A DNA stretch of 64,000 nucleotides. Source: JBALVT01 sp036960305 (GTDB taxonomy: Bacteria; Pseudomonadota; Gammaproteobacteria; Pseudomonadales; Halieaceae). How positions within the stretch are numbered: position 1 is the stretch's first letter; each line of letters begins with the position of its first letter. The stretch spans positions 62,001-126,000 of the forward strand of contig JBALWA010000005.1 in assembly GCA_036960305.1 (NCBI GenBank). The letters are read 5' to 3'. Below, piece by piece: positions 17,793 to 26,226 of the stretch. The translations under genes were made by a program, and so were the position numbers. Under the pieces are notes generated by a model, which was given only the letters and a program-made list of their open reading frames with translations, did no database searches and had not been told where the DNA came from.

Positions 17793-17832
17793 TGAAACTT
17801 AGTTTCATATTAAATTAATTGTTTATAATCAA
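17793..17832 (-). promoter_or_regulatory. promoter with palindrome upstream of the leftward TonB receptor
   Basis: Minus strand: -35 TTGATT (17832-17827), a 17-bp spacer and -10 TATGAA (17809-17804), overlapped by the 15-bp palindrome TGAAACTTAGTTTCA (17793-17807). A TATAAT on the plus strand at 17824-17829 might serve the rightward receptor, but lacks a good -35. The 351-bp space 17673-18023 holds only these signals. Confidence 0.55.
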
Positions 17833-18023
17833 TCACTTGGATATATCACCTTGTTTTTATATGGATTCATGGGGCCCAAAGGTTAAATTAATTGAACCAG
17901 ACCAGACTGCGGCCTGATAATCACCCCACTGCCCGCCCAACCGCGACAATATGCCACATTCGACCGCGCACGCCATTCGCTATACTGCGCCGCCTGACAT
18001 ACCGCCCCGTACTGGAGTCCACC

Positions 18024-20096
18024 GTGACCAACACCTACCCTCTTCTCGCCCTGGCCGTATCCCTTGTTGCCAGTGCGGCCAACGCTGACCACCTGGAAGA
18101 AGTGATTGTCAGCGCCACCCATGACACCCGCAGTGTTGATGTCAATTCGGCCCTGATCATATCGTCTGATGCTGCCCAGTTGCTAAAGGATGCCCCCGGC
18201 GCCAACGTCAATGGCAATGGCCCGCTCACCGGCATCCCACAGTACCGCGGTATGTACGGCTCACGAATCGCCACGGCAATGGACGGACGACAACTCGCTC
18301 CCGCCGGTCCTAACTGGATGGACCCGCCTTTAAGCTATGCCGCTGCCGGCCAACTGGAGTCGCTGGAACTGTATCGGGGAATCGCCCCGGTCAGCGTTGC
18401 CCAGGAATCCATAGGCGGTGCCATACAAGTCAAGACCAACCGCGGCAGTTACACGGACAGCAGTAGCTTTGATGTCAGTGGCCGGCTTATCGCCAATGCC
18501 CAGTCGGTGAACAACGGCAGTCACCTCAATGCGGCAATCTACGCCACCAATAGCAACCACAGAATCAAACTGGCCGCCATGACCGAGCGCGCGAACGACG
18601 CCGAGTTTCCGGAAGGCGAGATTACACCCAGCGAATACGAACGCCAGCGCTACGACCTGGGCTACGGTTTCAAGAGTGGACGTCACGCCCTACAGTTCGA
18701 CTACAGTTACAGCGATACCGGCGATGCCGGTACAGCCGCCCTGCCGATGGATATCGAATCCATTGAAGGGGACCTCTATAGCGCTGGCTACCGCTTCGAG
18801 TTGACGCCGGATATCACTATCGACGCCAAAGTCTACGGCGCTGAGCTGGATCACGGCATGACCAACTACCATTTGCGCGACGCGCCCGACGCCATGAATT
18901 GGCGCCGTAACACGGCAAGCTCCGACAACTTCGGCTTCACACTGCAAACTACGTTGGAAGACGCGAGTGGAAGCTGGGTGCTGGGTATCGATAACTTCCG
19001 CGGCGAGCACGACTCCAATATCGACAACCCCAACAACCCGATGTTTTTCGTAGTGAACTTCAATCAGGCCGAACGAGAAGTCACCGGCGCATTTGCCGAG
19101 CGACAACAGACTTTCAGCGACCACTGGCGTGGCGAGTTCGGACTGCGCTACAACCAGGTAGCCATGGACGCCGATGAGGTCGATGGTACACCGGCGATGA
19201 TGATGCGGCCTGCACAGGACCTGCGCGACGCTTTCAACAATGCCGACCGCGACCAGACCGACAACAACACAGATCTGGTCGCCAAGCTACGTTATACCGC
19301 CAGCAACACCACCCAGTGGTATACCGGTATCGCCCAGAAGAATCGCTCCGCCTCCTACCAGGAGCGCTACCTCTGGCTGCCACTGGAAGCCACGGCGGGT
19401 CTGGCAGATGGCTATACGTACACCGGTAATATTGAACTTGATCCGGAAGTGTCGCGCCAGATTGAAGCCGGCTTTGACTTCAGCAATGACAGCCTGACCG
19501 TATCCCCACGCATTTATTACAACCGGGTCAGTGATTACATCCAGGGCACGCCCAGTGAAGTCGCACCGGCCGTCATGTTCGTACAGATGATGAATATGGC
19601 TAACGGCACCAACCGGCCGGACCCCTTGCAGTTCAATAATGTCGATGCTGAACTGTACGGCTTCGATATGGACTGGGCATGGCAGCTGAGTGGCCAGTGG
19701 TCTCTATCTGGCATAGTCAACTATGTGCGCGGAAAGCGCGATGACAAAGACGACAACCTGTACCGTATTGCCCCGGCCAACACCAGTGTAAGCCTCAACT
19801 ATGCGGCCAATCGCTGGAGCGCCAGCGCCGAATCCGTACTGTATGCAAAGCAGGACAAAGTCAGTGCGACCAATTCAGAGCAGGAGACCGCCGGCTATGG
19901 TGTGTTTAATCTGCGGGGAAGCTGGCAGGCAAGCCCCGGCCTGCAATTAGCCGCCGGCGTAGACAACCTGTTTGACAAGGGTTATCAGGACCACCTTGGC
20001 GGCTATAACCGCGCAGCAAACCCCGACATTGCGAAAGGTGAGCGGCTGTATGGCTACGGTCGGAACCTGTTCCTTAGGGCCAGCTATGAGTTTTAG
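18024..20096 (+). CDS. TonB-dependent receptor, OprC/copper-receptor-like
   Basis: 690 aa from a GTG at 18024, chosen because GGAG is 7 nt upstream and a signal peptide follows at once (cleavage near ...SAANA|D). The plug begins LEEVIVSA and contains GMYGSRIATAMDGRQLAPAG and LELYRGIAPVSV; the barrel ends with the outer-membrane signature LRASYEF. The strand LDHGMTNYHLR resembles the corresponding region of TonB-dependent copper receptors (OprC/NosA) and ZnuD, hence a tentative metal-related assignment. It is divergent from the other receptor. The last 66 bp are duplicated in decayed form at 20893-20948, beyond a toxin-antitoxin module. Confidence 0.87.
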   Translation: MTNTYPLLALAVSLVASAANADHLEEVIVSATHDTRSVDVNSALIISSDAAQLLKDAPGANVNGNGPLTGIPQYRGMYGSRIATAMDGRQLAPAGPNWMDPPLSYAAAGQLESLELYRGIAPVSVAQESIGGAIQVKTNRGSYTDSSSFDVSGRLIANAQSVNNGSHLNAAIYATNSNHRIKLAAMTERANDAEFPEGEITPSEYERQRYDLGYGFKSGRHALQFDYSYSDTGDAGTAALPMDIESIEGDLYSAGYRFELTPDITIDAKVYGAELDHGMTNYHLRDAPDAMNWRRNTASSDNFGFTLQTTLEDASGSWVLGIDNFRGEHDSNIDNPNNPMFFVVNFNQAEREVTGAFAERQQTFSDHWRGEFGLRYNQVAMDADEVDGTPAMMMRPAQDLRDAFNNADRDQTDNNTDLVAKLRYTASNTTQWYTGIAQKNRSASYQERYLWLPLEATAGLADGYTYTGNIELDPEVSRQIEAGFDFSNDSLTVSPRIYYNRVSDYIQGTPSEVAPAVMFVQMMNMANGTNRPDPLQFNNVDAELYGFDMDWAWQLSGQWSLSGIVNYVRGKRDDKDDNLYRIAPANTSVSLNYAANRWSASAESVLYAKQDKVSATNSEQETAGYGVFNLRGSWQASPGLQLAAGVDNLFDKGYQDHLGGYNRAANPDIAKGERLYGYGRNLFLRASYEF

Positions 20097-20156
20097 CGGG
20101 ATTTAGTTTTCCCGTCCGGTGAGAGTCGGTCGGCGGTTAGGCAAGCCGGGGACAAT

Positions 20157-20555
20157 TTACTTCAGCAATTGGAATAATGGTTGTTTCGAAGCCTTCTTAT
20201 CGAAGGTCAGGGTAGAGTCACAGCCCTGAGTTTCATTCACTCTGGCCATAAGGTGATCGGGAAAGTCGGCATTTGATTTCTTGTAGTCGTCCAATGCCCG
20301 CCACGCCACCTCAGGCTCCATCACTTGAAGCTGCCCCACCTGCAACAGTTGCTCAATAATCGACGCAATTTCCTCCCGGCTCTGTTGATAGTTGCTTTCC
20401 AGCACCCAGGCCAGCTCGCACAGCACAATCTGCCCAATAAAACACGGCGCTTCGTTGGTACACTGCGTTTCAATGAAAGCATTAGCAGCAGTGGCCTGGC
20501 GACGATCGTCCTGGACCAGGTAACGCACCAGCACATTGGTATCCAGGCCCTTCAA
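20157..20555 (-). CDS. vapC: PIN-domain ribonuclease toxin, VapC family
   Basis: 132 aa PIN domain. It begins KGLDTNVLVRYLVQDD with catalytic D5 and continues with an acidic cluster in LCELAWVLESNYQ and the C-terminal FPDHLMARVNETQGCDSTLTFDKK, which supply the remaining metal-binding acids. It would cleave RNA (tRNA in studied homologues) unless held by its antitoxin. The start overlaps the antitoxin stop by 4 nt, the standard arrangement. The module lies between the receptor gene and a duplicated fragment of that gene, which suggests insertion or duplication at this spot. Confidence 0.9.
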   Translation of the reverse strand: MKGLDTNVLVRYLVQDDRRQATAANAFIETQCTNEAPCFIGQIVLCELAWVLESNYQQSREEIASIIEQLLQVGQLQVMEPEVAWRALDDYKKSNADFPDHLMARVNETQGCDSTLTFDKKASKQPLFQLLK

Positions 20556-20791
20556 GAGCGGCTGGCCCGGTTTCTAACCGTCGCTTTCATATCTTCTATA
20601 CTGACGGCCTTTTTTGGCCTGGCCACAATACCCTTTAAAGTACTGACATCCTTAATGATCGGCAAAAATCGAACATCGCCCGATGCTTCGATAATAAAAT
20701 CGATTTTGTCCCCACACTGTAGACCCAGCGATGCCCTGACATCTTTGGGTATGGTGATCTGCCCCTTACTGGTGATAGTAGCCGTGGACAT
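20552..20791 (-). CDS. vapB: AbrB-type antitoxin, VapB family
   Basis: 79 aa. The swapped-hairpin AbrB DNA-binding domain occupies the first 45 residues (ATITSKGQITIPKDVRASLG, then GDKIDFII), and the C-terminal tail would wrap the PIN toxin. It should neutralise the toxin and repress its own promoter. AGAGGA lies 7 nt before the ATG. A promoter with an internal inverted repeat stands just upstream. Confidence 0.9.
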   Translation of the reverse strand: MSTATITSKGQITIPKDVRASLGLQCGDKIDFIIEASGDVRFLPIIKDVSTLKGIVARPKKAVSIEDMKATVRNRASRS

Positions 20792-20821
20792 GTCGCTATC
20801 CTCTGAATTTCCGAGACTACA

Positions 20822-20850
20822 ATTCTATTCCTTACATATGGGTAAGGCAA
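20822..20850 (-). promoter_or_regulatory. autoregulated vapBC promoter
   Basis: Minus strand: -35 TTGCCT (20850-20845), a 17-bp spacer and -10 TAGAAT (20827-20822). The inverted repeat CCTTAC-N6-GTAAGG (20830-20847) fills the spacer and is the likely VapB/VapBC operator. Confidence 0.65.
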
Positions 20851-20892
20851 ACATCAAAAGCGAGCGAGACGGGACCCCACCTTGTCGATGTG

Positions 20893-20948
20893 CCGAAAGA
20901 GAAGCGGCTGTATGGATACTGTTCCTCAGGGCCAGCTACGAGTTTTAA
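20893..20948 (+). pseudogene. decayed duplicate of the TonB receptor 3' end
   Basis: This stretch aligns with the last 66 bp of the receptor gene (20031-20096). GCGGCTGTATGG, TGTTCC and AGGGCCAGCTA are shared, with a 10-base deletion (GGTCGGAACC missing) and a few substitutions. The deletion breaks the ancestral frame, although LFLRASYEF can still be read in another frame. There is no start or upstream receptor sequence, so it is a remnant. From here to 21235 I see no gene or convincing promoter. Confidence 0.7.
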
Positions 20949-21235
20949 GAGGCTGGTTATTTACAGGGTAATCCCGGCGGGTAGCTCTTTTTTGGCTTCA
21001 GCCTTCCCTTGGAAGAGCGCTTAATCGATGCAGGCGCCGCACACCCTATTTTTCCCACAACTACCCCAAGGTAAAAACCCAACGGGTATTTAGTATGAGT
21101 AACCACTGTTTCCCGACTATACTGAGCCGGTTGGAATTACCCCTTCTCAAGAATCACGCAAGCGCTGGATACAAAGTGCCGGGGGATATCTGACAACCAA
21201 CAAGGCTGGATTAATAAAATGTTTCGGAGATAGAC

Positions 21236-24200
21236 GTGGCATCAAGAAAACTAAAATGGCTCGGTTACACCCTGCTCACACTTGCCCTAATTGGGTGCAT
21301 CGTATGGTTCCAGTTTTTCCGCCCCATTCCCGATTTCGGCCGCAAGGTGCTTGTATTCAGCAAAACTGCAGGTTATCGCCACGAATCTATCGAGGCCGGT
21401 ATCGAAGCCCTGACTCAGCTGGGGAAAAAACAAAAGTTCAATGTAACCGCCAGTGAAGATGCCTCATTGTTTTCACAGGCGTCACTCGATACATTCCAGG
21501 CCGTCATTTTTCTTAATACCACAGGCGATGTCCTAAACAATGAGCAGCAGTACGCTTTCCAGCGCTACGTTCAGGCCGGTGGTGGTTTTGTCGGCATCCA
21601 CTCAGCTGCAGATACCGAATGGGAAGAGAATGAGTGGCCCTGGTATACGAGACTGGTGGGCGCGGCCTTTAAAAGTCACCCGGACGTGCAAACCGCAGAG
21701 CTAAGTGTCGACAATGCAGACCATCCCGCCACCTCAGAGTTGCCCGGCCAGTGGAGCGCCAGTGATGAGTGGTACGATTTCCAGCGCGTTAACCCACAGG
21801 TCACAGTACTGCTGTCCATTTCTGAAACCGATTATGTCGACGGTAACAAAGGCGGCAATCACCCCGCCGCGTGGTATCACGACTACGATGGTGGCCGGGC
21901 TTTCTACACGGCCCTGGGACACAATGCCGAGACCTATGGAGACGCTAATTTCCTACAGCACATCGCGGGCGGAATTTCTTACGCCATGGGCGAGGGCAGT
22001 AGGCTGGATTACAGCAAAGCCATGCCAGAGGACTGGCGTTTCAAACGGGTAGTGCTCGACTCCGGCATGGACGAACCCGTGGCCATGGCCTTCAGGGAAG
22101 CTGGAGACCTCGTTTACATCGAGCGCAAAGGCGGTATTTTTCGATTTGATTTCGAAGTAGCGCAGTCCATTGAGATCGGCAGGTTCAAGGTCTACACCGA
22201 AGGTGAGCACGGCCTGCTGGGCATCGCCTTTGACCCCAACTACGAGGAAAACCACTGGGTATATTTCCTGTACGCCGTTGAAGAGGATGGGGAAGTTGTA
22301 AATCGTCTGGCCCGCTTCAATCTTGTCGGTGATGAACTGGATCTGGACAGTGCCACCACAGTTCTCCAGTTTCCCGTCACAGCAGGCCGCATATCGCACA
22401 CTGGCGGCTCCATGCAGTTCGATCATAAGGGGCAACTTTGGATCAGCACAGGCGACAACACCATTCCCCACGAATCCGACGGTTACAGCCCAACCGATGA
22501 CCGTGACGGCCGCACCGAATTCGATGCGGCTCGCTCCTCCGGCAACACTCAGGATTTACGCGGAAAAATACTGCGAATTATTCCCCAGATGGATGGCAGC
22601 TACACCATCCCGGCCGATAATCTGTTCAGCGACCCCGAAGAGGGCCGGCCTGAAATTTTCGTGATGGGCCTTCGCAACCCCTACAAAATTTTTGTCGATT
22701 CACAGACCGACACCCTGTACTGGGGCGAGGTAGGCCCCGATGCAAAGGAACACAGCGACAGCCGCGGCCCCAGGGGCTACGATGAATTCAACCGCACGCA
22801 AACCGCCGGCAACTTTGGCTGGCCCTTTGTCATTGGTGATCGAGAACCCTACGCCTATTTTGACTTTGCTACTGGGGAAAGCACCGGCGAGTTTGCCGAC
22901 CCGGATGCACCGAAAAATCGCTCGCGCAACAACACGGGTGCGACAGTACTACCGCCTGCACAGAAAGCCTGGATACACTACCCCTACCTCATTTCCGAGG
23001 AGTTTATTGAACTGGATAAAGGCGGCCGATCCGGCATGGCCGGTGGCGTTTACCGCGCCGAAGAGTACCCCGATAATCCTAAAAAACTACCCACCTATTA
23101 CAACGACAAACTCTTCGTATTTGACTGGGTTCGCCGCTGGGTAAAAGCCATCTCCCAGGATGAGCAGGGTAATATCACAAAAATCGAACCCTTCATGGCC
23201 GACAAGAATTTCTCCGCTCCCATTGATTTACGCTTTGCACCCGACGGCTCCCTGTATGTACTGGAGTACGGTAGCGCCTGGTTCTCGCAGAACGACGACG
23301 CCTATCTCTCGCGCCTTGAATACTATAGTGAAGACAACCCACCGCCCATAGCAACCGCCAAAACTAATCGCAAGGTGGGTGCTGTGCCCTTCACTGCGAA
23401 TCTGAGTGGCGCCGATTCCTTCGACCGCAATGGCCCAGCTGACCAGTTGAGCTTTAGCTGGGACTTACTGGAGGGCGGTAAGATTTCCCGCAATATTGCC
23501 AACACCAGGGAAGCCACGTTCACTGCTGACGAACCCGGCGAATACCAGTTACAACTTACCGTGACCGATGGCGGCGGCGCCAGCAGCAGTGCCGGTGTAC
23601 TCCTCGTTGCCGGCAATGAGCCGCCCACTATCGATGTTGAATTTTCAGGCGGCAATAACAGCTTCTACTGGCAGGACTCACCGCTTCGGTATTTGGTAAC
23701 GGTTACCGATCTTGAGGACGGCAGCACAGAAGACGACAGTATCGCGGCGAATAGCGTCGCCATCACATTCGATTACCTGGCTGAGGGCATGGATTTGGCC
23801 CAGGCGGCGATGGGCCATCAGGACGCCGCAGCCGGTGCACAAGACGGCATGGCACTGATGAAAGACAGTGACTGCCTCGCTTGCCACACCGTGGACAAGG
23901 TATCCGTGGGGCCGAGCTTCAAGGCGATTGCCGAGCGCTATACTATTGCCGAACACCTTGACCAACTCACCACCAAGGTACTCGACGGCGGTGGCGGTGC
24001 ATGGGGGGAACATGCCATGTCACCCCACCCGCAGCTAAACCGCGAAGTCGCGGAGCAAATGGTGAGCTATATTATTGACCCAAACGCCTCAAGCACCAGT
24101 GATGAAAACCTGGACTTGCAAGGCTCACTGGAGTTTCAACAACACCTGGACAACTTTACCACTATGGACATGGTAGGCGACGTCAACCAGGGCCAGTACC

Positions 24201-24706
24201 TGATGAATATCAGTTACCGCGACCAGGGCTTCGAGAAAGCGCCATCGCTAACGGCCAGACAGTCCTACCGTTTACGCTACCCCCTGATCATGGCCGCTGA
24301 TTTTGACGCCATGGAAAATGGTATGGCCATGCACGTCGACCAACTGGGCGGCCAAATCGTTATGATGCAAACAGGAGACACGCCGGCGAGCCGCAGCCAT
24401 ATCCGGCTGGACAAAGTTGACCTGTCAGGCATTGAAAAGTTACGTATCGGAGTAACTACATCGAAGATGATCACCAGTGGCGGCGAACTTACTGTACGCC
24501 TCGATGGCATGGACACCGCCCCCGTCGCCAGCATTGAGGTAGAAAATAAGAACATTGGCATGCCGTCCACCGTGGATTACTACGACATACCACTTGAGGG
24601 AATCGAGGGCACGCACGATCTTTACCTCGCCTCGGAACGACTCAAGGACTCACGGGGTCCTGACTTTATTTTCATCACCGTAGAGTTTCTGCGCCAGACG
24701 CAATAA
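21236..24706 (+). CDS. large ThuA / sugar-dehydrogenase-like / PKD / cytochrome c / CBM protein
   Basis: 1156 aa from a GTG preceded by GGAGA at 5 nt. Order of parts: membrane anchor or signal (about residues 9-28); ThuA-like domain (about 36-255, with SKTAGYRHESI and GIHSAADTEWE); glucose/sorbosone dehydrogenase-type six-bladed propeller (about 275-690, with GLLGIAFDPNYEEN and MGLRNPYKIFVD); a PKD domain (about 700-795); a cytochrome c domain with heme motif CLACH near 880-884 and a likely Met ligand near 927; and a C-terminal carbohydrate-binding-like domain (about 980-1156). The combination suggests a periplasmic or surface-bound oxidase of sugars or glycosides that passes electrons to its own heme. 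Such fusions occur in Bacteroidetes and Planctomycetes. The substrate is unknown. Confidence 0.88.
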   Translation: MASRKLKWLGYTLLTLALIGCIVWFQFFRPIPDFGRKVLVFSKTAGYRHESIEAGIEALTQLGKKQKFNVTASEDASLFSQASLDTFQAVIFLNTTGDVLNNEQQYAFQRYVQAGGGFVGIHSAADTEWEENEWPWYTRLVGAAFKSHPDVQTAELSVDNADHPATSELPGQWSASDEWYDFQRVNPQVTVLLSISETDYVDGNKGGNHPAAWYHDYDGGRAFYTALGHNAETYGDANFLQHIAGGISYAMGEGSRLDYSKAMPEDWRFKRVVLDSGMDEPVAMAFREAGDLVYIERKGGIFRFDFEVAQSIEIGRFKVYTEGEHGLLGIAFDPNYEENHWVYFLYAVEEDGEVVNRLARFNLVGDELDLDSATTVLQFPVTAGRISHTGGSMQFDHKGQLWISTGDNTIPHESDGYSPTDDRDGRTEFDAARSSGNTQDLRGKILRIIPQMDGSYTIPADNLFSDPEEGRPEIFVMGLRNPYKIFVDSQTDTLYWGEVGPDAKEHSDSRGPRGYDEFNRTQTAGNFGWPFVIGDREPYAYFDFATGESTGEFADPDAPKNRSRNNTGATVLPPAQKAWIHYPYLISEEFIELDKGGRSGMAGGVYRAEEYPDNPKKLPTYYNDKLFVFDWVRRWVKAISQDEQGNITKIEPFMADKNFSAPIDLRFAPDGSLYVLEYGSAWFSQNDDAYLSRLEYYSEDNPPPIATAKTNRKVGAVPFTANLSGADSFDRNGPADQLSFSWDLLEGGKISRNIANTREATFTADEPGEYQLQLTVTDGGGASSSAGVLLVAGNEPPTIDVEFSGGNNSFYWQDSPLRYLVTVTDLEDGSTEDDSIAANSVAITFDYLAEGMDLAQAAMGHQDAAAGAQDGMALMKDSDCLACHTVDKVSVGPSFKAIAERYTIAEHLDQLTTKVLDGGGGAWGEHAMSPHPQLNREVAEQMVSYIIDPNASSTSDENLDLQGSLEFQQHLDNFTTMDMVGDVNQGQYLMNISYRDQGFEKAPSLTARQSYRLRYPLIMAADFDAMENGMAMHVDQLGGQIVMMQTGDTPASRSHIRLDKVDLSGIEKLRIGVTTSKMITSGGELTVRLDGMDTAPVASIEVENKNIGMPSTVDYYDIPLEGIEGTHDLYLASERLKDSRGPDFIFITVEFLRQTQ

Positions 24707-24721
24707 CATCAGGAGTAAATC

Positions 24722-25144
24722 ATGACACATCCGGTATTGGAAAATGCGCGCAAGCACCCCGCACGGGATGCCGCAATGCGCTCTATCACGGCGGTAGAAG
24801 AATGCGACCGCGAGGCCTGGCTGGCGAACTGGCACCCGGAAGGGGTATTGGAAGATCCCGTGGGCCCATCACCCATGGACCCCCAGGGAAATGGACATCA
24901 CGGCATCGACGCCATCACAGCGTTCTATGACAATATTATTGCCACTATGAAGGTGCGTTTTTGCATACGCCAATCATTCGCCTGCGGCAATGAGTGTGCC
25001 AACGTGGGCACTATTACCACCAGTGGTGGCGATGCTGTTGCGCGTACCGAACTGATGATGGTTTATCGAGTTGACGATCACGGCAAGGTATTGTCTTTAA
25101 GAGCCTTCTGGGAGTTTGAGGACACAGTGGCCAATACTTTTTAG
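24722..25144 (+). CDS. SnoaL/NTF2-like protein
   Basis: 140 aa cone-shaped NTF2-like fold. The sequence has the typical helix-strand pattern with CDREAWLANWHPEGVLEDPVG, then GIDAITAFYDNII, and strands ending ALRAFWEFED. Members include ketosteroid isomerases, polyketide cyclases and ring-hydroxylase beta-like proteins; length and pattern do not separate these. AGGAG is 7 nt before the ATG, 15 nt after the large ThuA/cytochrome c gene, so the two are probably co-transcribed. The P450 and dehydrogenase genes close by suggest work on a cyclic carbonyl compound, which is inference. Confidence 0.75.
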   Translation: MTHPVLENARKHPARDAAMRSITAVEECDREAWLANWHPEGVLEDPVGPSPMDPQGNGHHGIDAITAFYDNIIATMKVRFCIRQSFACGNECANVGTITTSGGDAVARTELMMVYRVDDHGKVLSLRAFWEFEDTVANTF

Positions 25145-25167
25145 GCTGATCCTACCACCCATTTTGC

Positions 25168-26187
25168 CTATTTAAATCGGGTGAGGACCTTGCACTGATC
25201 CGACGGTGTGCGCAACGCTTCAAAGGCGGCCGGCAACTCTTCAACCGACACAGTGCTAGTCACCATGGAGCGCGCATCAATCCGCCCCTGGGCCAACATG
25301 GAAATCACGGTCTCGTAGTCTGCCCGCGTGTAGGCGATCGCAAACTTGATTACCAGTTCCTTTATCAACGCAGGGAAAGGCAGAATGGTATCGGGCTGTT
25401 CGCAAACCCCAACCGGTACCACCGTTGCGCGCCTGGGAGCCAGATCGATACACTGCTGTATTAAGCCGGGTGCACCCACACATTCGAAAATCAGGTCCGG
25501 TGGCCCACCGGCTATATCGGCGAACTGAGTTCCCAGATCCTGCCCCGGATCCAGCACCGCTGTCGCCCCCAAACCCAGCGCCAGATTGCGACGGTCAACC
25601 GCCAACTCACTGACAATAACATCGCGGGCACCGAGGAAACGCGCCCACAGCGCCACTGCCAGGCCTATAGGGCCTGCACCGGTAATCAATACGCGCTGAC
25701 CGGCTGCCAGGCCGCCCACGCGAACCGCGTGCAATCCAACGGCCAAGGGCTCAATCAACGCGGCATCGGACATTTGCAATTCATCCGGTAGCCTGAGGGT
25801 ATTCAATTCTGAGGTGGCAACATACTCACCAAAGCCACCCGGGCTGGTCAGGCCGATGCAATCTACCGCAAGACATTCAAAAGGCCGCCCACTGACACAG
25901 GCCTCGCATCGGCCGCAACTGAGGAAGGGTAGCGCACAAACGCGATCGCCCTGCTCCCAGCTGGAACGCATATTGGCTCCCGTGGCCACCACTTCACCGA
26001 CGAACTCGTGACCCAGGACCGAGTCACAGGCCACCATGGCTGGCCCCTCCCGGGTAGAGTGAAGGTCGGTCCCGCAAATGCCGCAATAAGCCACTTCCAC
26101 GACCAGCTGTTGCTCAGCCGGTGAGGGGTCGGCAACCTGCTCCACAACCAGTGGCTGCCCTGCACCCTTGAATACTGCTGCTTTCAT
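25168..26187 (-). CDS. zinc-dependent alcohol dehydrogenase (threonine/butanediol dehydrogenase-like)
   Basis: 339 aa zinc MDR enzyme. The catalytic zinc site uses Cys in YCGICGTDLH and GHE in LGHEFVGEVV. The structural zinc site is C-x2-C-x2-C-x7-C in CGRCEACVSGRPFEC. The Rossmann motif is TGAGPIGLAVALWA. It would oxidise a secondary or primary alcohol with NAD+. AAGGA is 7 nt before the ATG. It follows the P450 gene by 39 nt on the same strand, so it may oxidise the P450's alcohol product. Confidence 0.9.
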   Translation of the reverse strand: MKAAVFKGAGQPLVVEQVADPSPAEQQLVVEVAYCGICGTDLHSTREGPAMVACDSVLGHEFVGEVVATGANMRSSWEQGDRVCALPFLSCGRCEACVSGRPFECLAVDCIGLTSPGGFGEYVATSELNTLRLPDELQMSDAALIEPLAVGLHAVRVGGLAAGQRVLITGAGPIGLAVALWARFLGARDVIVSELAVDRRNLALGLGATAVLDPGQDLGTQFADIAGGPPDLIFECVGAPGLIQQCIDLAPRRATVVPVGVCEQPDTILPFPALIKELVIKFAIAYTRADYETVISMLAQGRIDARSMVTSTVSVEELPAAFEALRTPSDQCKVLTRFK

Positions 26188-26226
26188 TGTCTGTGTCCTT
26201 GCAGTTGCTGCGCCCGGTTTACGTGT

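Noticed and set aside
17824..17829. TATAAT as the -10 of the rightward TonB receptor
   Set aside because: No acceptable -35 at 16-18 bp, and it lies almost 200 bp from the start codon.
20097..20114. Hairpin CGGGA/TCCCG after the rightward TonB receptor as a terminator
   Set aside because: The stem is only 5 bp and no T-run follows; too weak to call.
20325..20948. Plus-strand open frame over vapBC that ends in LFLRASYEF
   Set aside because: Most of it is antisense to vapBC. Only its end matters, as the decayed receptor copy.
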